A DNA stretch of 13,722 nucleotides from Berkiella sp964606325 (GTDB lineage: Bacteria; Pseudomonadota; Gammaproteobacteria; Berkiellales; Berkiellaceae), in contig CAZSGE010000067.1 in NCBI GenBank assembly GCA_964606325.1, positions 1 through 13,722 of the forward strand, written 5' to 3'. The position numbers and the translations under genes are program-made. Under the pieces are notes generated by a model. It had not been told where the DNA came from. It saw only the letters and a list, made by a program, of their open reading frames with translations, and did no database searches. Positions 6,567 through 13,471 of the stretch are shown here, piece by piece. Within the stretch, counting starts at the first letter, position 1; each line of letters begins with the position of its first letter.

Positions 6567-8711
6567 GTGAGTACATGTGTAAAAACTTTTCAATATGGAA
6601 ATCATACTGTCAGTCTTGAAACGGGCGTTGTGGCTCGTCAAGCGACAGGTGCGGTCATGGTCAACATGGATGGTACCGTTGTCCTGGTAACCGTTGTCGG
6701 AATCAAAGAAGCCGTCGAGGGCAAAGATTTTTTCCCTTTAACAGTGAATTACCAGGAGCGTATGTACGCAGCTGGCAGAATTCCTGGTGGCTTTTTTAAA
6801 CGTGAAGGCCGTCCTTCAGAAAATGAAACATTAGTTTCACGCTTAATCGACAGACCTCTTCGTCCATTATTCCCTGCGGGATTCTTGAACGAAGTACAAA
6901 TCGTTGCAACGGTGATGTCTATCAATCCCGAAGTGAATCCTGATATTCCTGCAATGATTGGTGCATCTGCTGCGCTTGCTATTTCTGGGATCCCATTTAA
7001 TGGTCCTATTGGTGGCGCGAGAGTGGGTTATATCAATGGTGAGTTTGTATTGAACCCTACTACCACGCAAATGAGTAAGTCTGATTTAGATTTAGTTGTT
7101 GCTGGTACATCAACTTCTGTGTTGATGGTTGAATCTGAAGCCAATCAGCTCCCAGAATCAGTGATGCTTGAAGCCGTGATGTTTGGTCACGCTAAGATGC
7201 AAATTGTTATCAAAGCAGTGCAAGCATTAGCAAAGGATGCTGGTAAACCAGCTTGGGATTGGAAGCCTGCGGTTGAACACACTGAATTGCTTAATAAAGC
7301 AAAAGAGATCATTGGAACCAATATTGAGCAAGCTTATTTGATTGCTGAAAAATCAGCGCGTCAAGATGCTCTCAAGAAAATTCGTAAAGATCTGATTGCT
7401 CAGTTAGCGACGGAAACTTCCGGATTCACCCAAGGCCAAGTTATTAATGCGATGGGCGAACTTGAAGAAAAGTATGTTCGTGGACGCATTTTAAGTGGCG
7501 AACCGCGTATTGATGGTAGAGATACTGAAACCATTCGTCCTATCACCGTGCAAACAGGCGTGTTGCCTCGTACTCATGGCTCTGCATTGTTTACCCGTGG
7601 GGAAACTCAAGCCATTGTGGTCGCAACCTTAGGTACAGGCCGTGACGCTCAAGTAATGGATAATGCAAGCGGCGAAAAGAAAGAACCCTTTATGCTGCAT
7701 TACAATTTCCCTCCTTACTGTGTTGGGGAAGTTGGCATGATGGGCAGTCCTAAACGTCGTGAAATTGGACATGGTCGCCTTGCAAAACGTGCTGTTCAAG
7801 GCGTTTTACCTGAAAATGGTAAGTTTCCTTATGTGATGCGAGTGGTTTCTGAAATCACCGAATCCAATGGTTCTAGCTCCATGGCCAGCGTTTGCGGCTC
7901 AAGCTTAGCGTTGATGGATGCGGGCGTACCTTTAAAATCTCATGTGGCTGGTATTGCCATGGGATTGATCAAAGAAGACGATAAATTCGCTATCTTGTCA
8001 GATATCCTTGGTGATGAAGATCATTTAGGTGATATGGACTTTAAAGTAGCGGGCACAACCACCGGTGTGACAGCATTGCAGATGGATATCAAAATCGACG
8101 GGATTACCCGTGAGATTATGGAAGTGGCACTTGCACAAGCGCGCACTGGTCGCTTACATATTTTGAATATCATGAATCAAGCGATGAGCTCTCCAAGAAC
8201 TGAGATGTCTGATTTTGCTCCACGGGTTTACACCATTAAGGTAAATCCAGACAAAATCAGAGATGTGATTGGTAAAGGCGGCGCAACCATCCGTGGATTA
8301 ACTGAAGATACTGGTACCAGTATTGAAGTGAATGATGATGGCACCATCAATATCGTTGCTAGCGATAAGTATGCTGGTGAAGCGGTTAAAAAACGCATCG
8401 AATCATTGACTGAAGATGTTGAAGTTAACAGAATCTATGATGGTAAAGTTGCTCGAATCGTCGACTTTGGTGCTTTCGTGACCGTCATTCCAGGTAAAGA
8501 TGGTTTGGTTCATATTTCACAAATTTCGGAACAACGTATTTCTGATATTAATCAGGTATTACAAGTTGGCCAAATTGTGAAAGTGAAGGTGCTCGAGATA
8601 GACAGACAAGGTCGTATTCGTTTAAGCATGAAAGAAGTTGAAGGTCAGCCGGATGTTGCTGCGGATTTGCCCCAAGCATTGCCAGCTGAGACTCCTGAAT
8701 CTGCTGAATAG
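6567..8711 (+). CDS. pnp: Polyribonucleotide nucleotidyltransferase (PNPase)
   Basis: PNPase is a phosphorolytic 3'-5' exoribonuclease of mRNA decay, usually a trimer that can join the RNA degradosome. The order is RNase PH domain 1 (about 10-145), the all-helical linker domain (about 240-320), RNase PH domain 2 (about 325-550), KH domain with GKGG at 569-572, S1 domain (about 630-700) and a short acidic tail. The GDMDFKVAG segment (from residue 488) carries the conserved catalytic-site aspartates. The 714 residues match E. coli (711). The start is a GTG with AGGA (6555-6558) 8 bases upstream; no in-frame ATG is nearby, and the residues after GTG align with the usual N-terminus (FQYGNHTVSLETG). 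Confidence 0.98.
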   Translation: MSTCVKTFQYGNHTVSLETGVVARQATGAVMVNMDGTVVLVTVVGIKEAVEGKDFFPLTVNYQERMYAAGRIPGGFFKREGRPSENETLVSRLIDRPLRPLFPAGFLNEVQIVATVMSINPEVNPDIPAMIGASAALAISGIPFNGPIGGARVGYINGEFVLNPTTTQMSKSDLDLVVAGTSTSVLMVESEANQLPESVMLEAVMFGHAKMQIVIKAVQALAKDAGKPAWDWKPAVEHTELLNKAKEIIGTNIEQAYLIAEKSARQDALKKIRKDLIAQLATETSGFTQGQVINAMGELEEKYVRGRILSGEPRIDGRDTETIRPITVQTGVLPRTHGSALFTRGETQAIVVATLGTGRDAQVMDNASGEKKEPFMLHYNFPPYCVGEVGMMGSPKRREIGHGRLAKRAVQGVLPENGKFPYVMRVVSEITESNGSSSMASVCGSSLALMDAGVPLKSHVAGIAMGLIKEDDKFAILSDILGDEDHLGDMDFKVAGTTTGVTALQMDIKIDGITREIMEVALAQARTGRLHILNIMNQAMSSPRTEMSDFAPRVYTIKVNPDKIRDVIGKGGATIRGLTEDTGTSIEVNDDGTINIVASDKYAGEAVKKRIESLTEDVEVNRIYDGKVARIVDFGAFVTVIPGKDGLVHISQISEQRISDINQVLQVGQIVKVKVLEIDRQGRIRLSMKEVEGQPDVAADLPQALPAETPESAE

Positions 8712-8727
8712 TTAATATCTCTCAAGA

Positions 8728-8759
8728 GCCTGCCCATCGAAAGATCGGCAGGCTTTTTT
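8728..8759 (+). terminator. Rho-independent terminator of pnp
   Basis: GCCTGCC (8728-8734) pairs with GGCAGGC (8747-8753). After a C-C mismatch the stem continues as ATC/GAT closed by a GAAA tetraloop (8739-8742), and six Ts follow. It ends the rpsO-pnp transcript and separates it from the transporter gene. Confidence 0.92.
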
Positions 8760-8782
8760 ATGCCAAAGATTTGCACAGGGAT

Positions 8783-8787
8783 GGAGG
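8783..8787 (+). promoter_or_regulatory. Shine-Dalgarno that fixes the transporter start
   Basis: GGAGG lies 8 bases before ATG 8796. The upstream in-frame ATG at 8760 lies at the end of the pnp terminator T-run and has no ribosome site, so it is unlikely to be used. Confidence 0.8.
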
Positions 8788-8795
8788 CAAAATCA

Positions 8796-9689
8796 ATGAC
8801 CAAAGAAAAAGCGACATTTATCGGGTTCTTCGCGATTATGTTATGGTCTATCGATACCATCATTAATATATACCTTGCTCGTCTACCCGTCTTTGAAGTG
8901 TTAAGTATCTCTTGGTTATTATCCTTTGCAATTTATGCGCTCAATTTAAGTTTTCGTCGGGAATGGAAAAAAGTAAATCAAAGACCCTTTATCTGGCTGA
9001 TAGGTTCGCTTGGGATTTGTGGCGCCCACTGTTTTATGGTGGCAGGGTTACGCCTTGCGCCACCAGAGCAAGTTAGTACTTTAGCGGCAATCTGGCCAAT
9101 TTGGGTTGTGGTAATTGGTGGCTGGTTGCTCAATAAAGAAAAACTATCTTGGGTATCAACGTTGGGTGTGATGCTGGGGTTTGTAGGGGTGAGCTTGGTT
9201 ATCACGGAGGGTAAATTATTCTCGGGCTTTCAAGTATATTATAGTTTAGGTTACGCTTTTGCTTTGCTCAGTAGTGTGTTGTGGACAATGTATGTTGTCA
9301 TGACAAGACGATTTGCTAATATTAGTTCCCAGATGATGGGGATGTACTTAGGTGTTGGCGGTGTGTTTGCTTTGATTTACCATATCAGCGCAGAAAAATT
9401 TGTTGCACCATTGCCGCTAGAAATGCTGTTATTGACTCTGAAAGGGGGCTTTACCTTAACGGCCTCTTATTTTTGTTGGGACTATGCCATTAAACGCGGT
9501 CATTTTGTCTTGCTTAATACATTAGCTTATTTTAACCCTATACTCACGATTGCTCTTTTAGCTTTAATAGGGGTGAGCTTTGCGGTGCTTCCGATTTGGA
9601 TAGGGGCTTTGTTGGTTGTTATTGGTGCATTGATGTGTGCAAGAGCGAGTAGAAAAGTAAGCAATACGTCCGTCATTGCGAGCGATTAG
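8796..9689 (+). CDS. EamA/DMT-family exporter, YddG-like
   Basis: This is an inner-membrane transporter of the drug/metabolite superfamily. The 297 residues form about ten hydrophobic segments arranged as two EamA halves. The N-terminus MTKEKATFIGFFAIMLWS resembles the aromatic amino acid exporter YddG of E. coli (MTRQKATLIGLIAIVLWS, from memory). Further shared features are a WP motif at the end of TM4 (AAIWPIWVVV) and a W-D-Y-A stretch in the second half. Export of aromatic or other amino acids is therefore likely, but the substrate is not proven. The gene follows the pnp terminator, so it needs its own promoter, which I could not place. Its last codons (SVIASD) and stop lie inside a dispersed inverted repeat, so the original C-terminus may have been replaced. 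Confidence 0.88.
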   Translation: MTKEKATFIGFFAIMLWSIDTIINIYLARLPVFEVLSISWLLSFAIYALNLSFRREWKKVNQRPFIWLIGSLGICGAHCFMVAGLRLAPPEQVSTLAAIWPIWVVVIGGWLLNKEKLSWVSTLGVMLGFVGVSLVITEGKLFSGFQVYYSLGYAFALLSSVLWTMYVVMTRRFANISSQMMGMYLGVGGVFALIYHISAEKFVAPLPLEMLLLTLKGGFTLTASYFCWDYAIKRGHFVLLNTLAYFNPILTIALLALIGVSFAVLPIWIGALLVVIGALMCARASRKVSNTSVIASD

Positions 9690-9756
9690 CGAAGCAATCC
9701 AGTTTCAGAATGCAAAAGACTGGATTGCTTCATCGCAGACTCCTCGCAATGACGGA
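9669..9756. repeat. Long dispersed inverted repeat at the 3' end of the transporter gene
   Basis: Two perfect inverted pairs nest in one structure. The outer arms are 14 bases (TCCGTCATTGCGAG at 9669-9682 with 9743-9756). The inner arms are 13 bases (GAAGCAATCCAGT at 9691-9703 with 9719-9731). The central loop is about 15 bases. From memory, the CGTCATTGCGAG...GAAGCAATCC pattern is a common intergenic repeat in several bacterial genomes. It sits between convergent genes and overlaps the final codons of the transporter. No T-run is present, so a terminator role is unproven. Confidence 0.85.
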
Positions 9757-9778
9757 TCAAATAGATGGCTTAAAACTC

Positions 9779-10237
9779 TTAATTATATTCCATCCAGTTT
9801 GATGTTTTACCATCAGCCCAGCAGGCGCCTTTTTCACACATAACCGGAAAAGCCTTTTCGCAAAGTTCTTTCATTTCCTTTGTGGAGCTTAAATCTTTGC
9901 CATCAAATCCGGTAGGTTGGCACAAAGCATCATGGTAGTTACCTTTGACGCGCACTTGCCCCATCATATAGGTATTTTCATACAGTTTGTAAGTGGCAAG
10001 CTTAGCATTTTTGGAATAGCAGGCAACATAGCAGCCTGGGTTTTCTTTAAAATCATTATTGATAGGTAAAACAACCTGTTTAGCACCATCAAATGCTTTG
10101 CGTGAAAGGCCCACTTTTTCATTGACGTAGATTTTAAATATATCAGGCAGCACGGTTTTATTAGGTGCTTCAGCGAATGTGCTAAAGGGTAATAAAGAGG
10201 TTAGCAATAGGCAATTCAATAGCTTGCGTTTGTACAT
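9779..10237 (-). CDS. Small secreted Cys-rich protein, unknown function
   Basis: I do not recognise this family. The 152-residue product starts with a clear Sec signal peptide: a KRK n-region, a Leu-rich core (residues 6-17) and a likely cut after STFA at 22/23. C9 lies too near the N-terminus, before the hydrophobic core, to be a lipobox. The mature part of about 130 residues has six cysteines (69, 73, 106, 126, 134, 139), an even number compatible with three disulfides in the periplasm or outside the cell. A CxxxC pair (69/73) and a CxxxxC pair (134/139) are visible. The start has GGAAGG about 9 bases upstream. It lies downstream of the DH-domain gene on the same strand and could be read from the same transcript. 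It is convergent with the transporter gene. Confidence 0.85.
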   Translation of the reverse strand: MYKRKLLNCLLLTSLLPFSTFAEAPNKTVLPDIFKIYVNEKVGLSRKAFDGAKQVVLPINNDFKENPGCYVACYSKNAKLATYKLYENTYMMGQVRVKGNYHDALCQPTGFDGKDLSSTKEMKELCEKAFPVMCEKGACWADGKTSNWMEYN

Positions 10238-10264
10238 GATCCATATCCTTCCAATATAAAAAAT

Positions 10265-10345
10265 TCAGTCAATGTCATCCTCGTCCAGTGCTTCATCCAG
10301 TGAATGATGACTCCTAAGAGCGTTTTTTGTGCCTAAAGCCTGCAC
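10265..10345 (-). CDS. Possible 26-residue ORF after the DH-protein gene
   Basis: A GTG start at 10345 is preceded, after 7 bases, by AGGAG (10353-10357). It opens a 26-codon frame ending in TGA at 10265-10267. The peptide has a basic N-terminal half and a strongly acidic end (LDEALDEDDID). The frame is the same as that of the large upstream gene: after its TAA (10391-10393) there are 15 further open codons before this GTG. So this may be an independent micro-ORF, a former C-terminus cut off by a stop mutation, or a repeat that happens to be open. A TTGTCA (10380-10385) could be a -35, but no good -10 follows. No homolog is recognised. Confidence 0.35.
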   Translation of the reverse strand: MQALGTKNALRSHHSLDEALDEDDID

Positions 10346-10390
10346 AATATTACTCCTCGTATCTCTTTTTCGGCTAAAGTGACAAAAAGA

Positions 10391-13300
10391 TTAGGCTTGA
10401 GCTTGGGGCTTTGGTTTAGCGGGCTCAGCCTTCATGGGTTCAACCCCAATGATTTTAGGTGCTGCCGGATTTGAAACATAATCAGCGCCATACTTATCAC
10501 TTAATGCTTGGTGCAACGCTTGATGAGTTGCCTCTTTATTGGCAACCCCTGTTAAATTAATAACTTTATCTGGAGTGAGGGTCTCAACAAGATCTTTGCA
10601 AGTTTTGAGAAGACATGCATCACGTTCAGTGGGTGACAGGTTACTATTAAGTGAATAAGTGACACCATTATTATTTGTCTGAATAAAGTATTGTGTTGAT
10701 CTTACGTTCGACAGTCTAATTTCTACGCCGATAGTATCAAATTTTGCGGCATCATCCGTTAGTTTTGTTAATTGATTGCCCACAGCCAAATACTTGGTAA
10801 TTTGTTGCACACCTTTTGCTTGCAGTTTTGCATGAATATCCTGGATGGTAGGAGGATTTGCGGGGTCTTGTGATTGTGTTTCTAACATAACCGATTGCAC
10901 TGGACCCGTACGCATTTGACGAATGATCGGAGCTGGGCTTTGTGCGGTCAATAAAGGAGCCGTCTCCTGTGCTTGTAATGACGGCGGTGCGTTTTGGGTT
11001 TGAGCTTGAGCAGAAGCAGATGGTGGAGAAGATAGCGAACGTGGTTTGCTTTCAGCTGTGGTCGATGGCTTTGGGATTGGCTCAGAATTACGTCTTTTGG
11101 AAACGTTAATTTCTTCTTTTATGATATTACTTATAGCAACGATGGCATCGTTATGGCTGAACTTAAATTTGTGATGTCGTTCAAGTTCGCGTAAAGGTTC
11201 TGCTAGTCTAGTAAAAAATTCAACAAATTGTGCACTGTTGCCATTTTTTTCAAATTCTTGATAAGCCAAAACAACTGCCAAGGTAAAATCTTTTTCATTA
11301 TTTTTATCTTTAAAATGCTTTGCAATAGTTTCAAGAACAGCAATTTCACCCTGCAATTGTGCTTTGTTTATGCTTTTTTTTGATTTGGGTGTGGCAATTC
11401 TATCTTGACGTTCCTTAGCTAACATCAAGAGATCACTGTGGATTTCATACACACCAACCCTTGCGTCCATTTTTGTAGTTACTTTACCAGCATCATGAAT
11501 AAAACTCTTTAAATTTGCTTCATGTTGATGGCCAGGGTTGAGTTGTTTTAATAAATCTCTTGATAACAGTTCGTAACGCGGCAATCTTTGCACAGGCATG
11601 ATAAGAAATTGTTCTAAGGGGCGCCCAAGCTCACTATTATTCAAATTAACACCAGGGGGCGGCGGCATTTTTAATTTATCTTTGAAAATAACACCATACT
11701 CTGCGTAGGCCTCACTTACTGCATTAAGTGCTTTACCCCATTCATTGGGGGGTGAGTTGATAAAAGCGTCAAGAACGCCGTTTTGAGCAGCCTTTATTTT
11801 TTCTAAAGCGCTAAACCATTGCGCCATGTCATTTGCTGTTAAATATTTTCCCTGATCTTCTGGGTGTTCTAATTCATATTTATCGAGCTTATTTAATATT
11901 ATTTTTTGTTGAACGTTATCAAGTTGATTGAGGAAATTAATATAATTCACTTCCGTGTCGAGAAGTTCTGTATAAACTTTTCCTGGCTTATTGATAGTTT
12001 CTTCAGTCTCGCCGTCATCGCCAATTGTTGTTTGATGGATGTCAGAAAATCCATGTTTTTTAACCAAGTCATCTTGATTGTCAAGGGTAATTATTTTTCG
12101 ATCTGATTGAAGTGCAGTTACTTTAATTTGAGGATGCATTTGCGCGCTGTCATTAATAAAATTCAAATAATTGCCAAGTCTTTTTTGCATTTCTTGCGGA
12201 GCTAAATTTTGATCTTTGACAATTTTTTGCAGTTTTTTTAAGTCTTCAAAAATCATCAAAGCTTGTCTTTGAATAATAGCTGCTTCATCATTATTTGTAG
12301 CCAAGTCTGATATTTTGCTTGCTGCATCCAAGTAACTTATTAGTTTGTCAAATCTACTGATAGTGATTTGTAATATATCAGGTGTTGGTTGCGGTGCTTC
12401 AACCTGTTCCATCGGGACAGGATTCACAGATGGTGATAAATTAATAGGAGAAGGCCCGGAAAGCGGCGTAGGAGGTAGCGGCGATCGCGCTAAAGTTGAT
12501 TTCCCTAAAGTGGGTGGTGTCACTAAAGTAGGCGGTGGTGGGACATTACTAGGCGGCGGTGGGGCTGAAGTAATTGGTGGCTGTCCTGAAAGAGGCGTTG
12601 GCGTACCTACCTTTGTAGGCATCGGTGGAGGTTGTGGTAAGTCTGGAGGCGGCACCAGCACAACAGAAGGATCGTTTTCCTTTTCTTTTTTAGTTTTGCT
12701 TAGCGAAGCCTCTCTCAATTTTTGAACTTTCTCGTTTTTAGCTTGAATATCTGCCAGTAACTCAGTATAAGATTTTTCAACTTTTAATACTCCTTTGCTG
12801 TCTAATTTTTTTAATTCAGGAACAATTAGTTCAAAAGCTTTTGAAACTTGATCCGCAGGAACTTGCGGTGAAACAAATTCATAGGTTTCAATAAAAGCTT
12901 TTGTTAAATTCAGTGGTGAGGGTTGTTCTTTTAGACGTGCAGCGATATCTGCTAGTATAATTGAGTCAAAATTTGACTTACCTTGGGTTGCTTTTTTAAG
13001 GTTGTCACTGAGTTTTTCAATATCAGTTATAAATTTAATGTCGCCTACTGTTTTTGCAACAGTATAAGATGAATGCAAAGGTTTTTCATTTCCGATAGGG
13101 GGAATATTTATTTCAGCGAAGATACGATCTGACATAGCTTTGTTATGCTTAGCGATATCAAGATTTCCTTGAAATTGTGTATCAATTTTAAGCAAATCCT
13201 GGTTCATTCTCACTAGAAATGCTTGAAAAGTTTGCTTTCCATCGGGTTCTAATGCTTCATAAGCCTTGGTTAATGCCATTTGATAATTTAAGGGTGACTT

Positions 13301-13465
13301 CTGTTCTACTAATGCATCAACTATTCTTTCGACCATGAGATTATCAAAAAGAGCATCGACATAATTACCTTTGTCTTGCAATCGCTTCTTCGAGAGTTCG
13401 ATAAGACTCTTAAGAATTTCCATTTCTTCGTTGGTAAAAGAGGTTGTTATATTAGTGCCAGACAT
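10391..13465 (-). CDS. Large protein with a Dbl-homology (RhoGEF) domain, candidate host-directed effector
   Basis: DH domains catalyse GDP/GTP exchange on Rho-family GTPases, which are eukaryotic proteins, so the target is inferred to be in a host cell. In the 1024 residues I see, in order: helical module R1 (about 45-95); a related module R2 (about 171-222); a Lys/Glu-rich helix (228-266); a proline-rich linker (270-361); a helical segment (364-445); the DH domain (about 496-670); a helical segment including an R3-like stretch (705-765); a Ser/Pro/Gln linker (790-872); an unrecognised C-terminal domain (873-1005); and a Pro/Lys tail. DH evidence is CR1 KVYTELLDTEVNYI (with E505), a CR2-like helix (551-597), and CR3 LIMPVQRLPRYELLSRDLLK (621-640). 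The usual Asn near the end of the last DH helix is Asp667. No PH domain is obvious after it, and there is no signal peptide or membrane segment. GGGA lies about 9 bases before the ATG. A type IV effector is plausible, but no secretion signal is certain. Confidence 0.85.
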   Translation of the reverse strand: MSGTNITTSFTNEEMEILKSLIELSKKRLQDKGNYVDALFDNLMVERIVDALVEQKSPLNYQMALTKAYEALEPDGKQTFQAFLVRMNQDLLKIDTQFQGNLDIAKHNKAMSDRIFAEINIPPIGNEKPLHSSYTVAKTVGDIKFITDIEKLSDNLKKATQGKSNFDSIILADIAARLKEQPSPLNLTKAFIETYEFVSPQVPADQVSKAFELIVPELKKLDSKGVLKVEKSYTELLADIQAKNEKVQKLREASLSKTKKEKENDPSVVLVPPPDLPQPPPMPTKVGTPTPLSGQPPITSAPPPPSNVPPPPTLVTPPTLGKSTLARSPLPPTPLSGPSPINLSPSVNPVPMEQVEAPQPTPDILQITISRFDKLISYLDAASKISDLATNNDEAAIIQRQALMIFEDLKKLQKIVKDQNLAPQEMQKRLGNYLNFINDSAQMHPQIKVTALQSDRKIITLDNQDDLVKKHGFSDIHQTTIGDDGETEETINKPGKVYTELLDTEVNYINFLNQLDNVQQKIILNKLDKYELEHPEDQGKYLTANDMAQWFSALEKIKAAQNGVLDAFINSPPNEWGKALNAVSEAYAEYGVIFKDKLKMPPPPGVNLNNSELGRPLEQFLIMPVQRLPRYELLSRDLLKQLNPGHQHEANLKSFIHDAGKVTTKMDARVGVYEIHSDLLMLAKERQDRIATPKSKKSINKAQLQGEIAVLETIAKHFKDKNNEKDFTLAVVLAYQEFEKNGNSAQFVEFFTRLAEPLRELERHHKFKFSHNDAIVAISNIIKEEINVSKRRNSEPIPKPSTTAESKPRSLSSPPSASAQAQTQNAPPSLQAQETAPLLTAQSPAPIIRQMRTGPVQSVMLETQSQDPANPPTIQDIHAKLQAKGVQQITKYLAVGNQLTKLTDDAAKFDTIGVEIRLSNVRSTQYFIQTNNNGVTYSLNSNLSPTERDACLLKTCKDLVETLTPDKVINLTGVANKEATHQALHQALSDKYGADYVSNPAAPKIIGVEPMKAEPAKPKPQAQA

Positions 13466-13471
13466 AGTTGT

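Noticed and set aside
8760..8795. Transporter start at ATG 8760, adding 12 residues
   Set aside because: It lies on the T-run of the pnp terminator; the added residues are not like the family N-terminus, and 8796 has GGAGG.
9747..9765. Terminator for the convergent genes at the end of the inverted repeat
   Set aside because: The repeat can fold but no T-run follows either arm, so I keep it as a repeat only.
10208..10225. Lipobox at C9 of the Cys-rich secreted protein
   Set aside because: The cysteine comes before the hydrophobic core instead of after it, so a type I signal peptide fits better.
12345..12725. Plus-strand Gly-rich ORF opposite the large protein
   Set aside because: It is the complement of the proline codons (CCN read as GGN) of the linker; no ribosome site and no family pattern.
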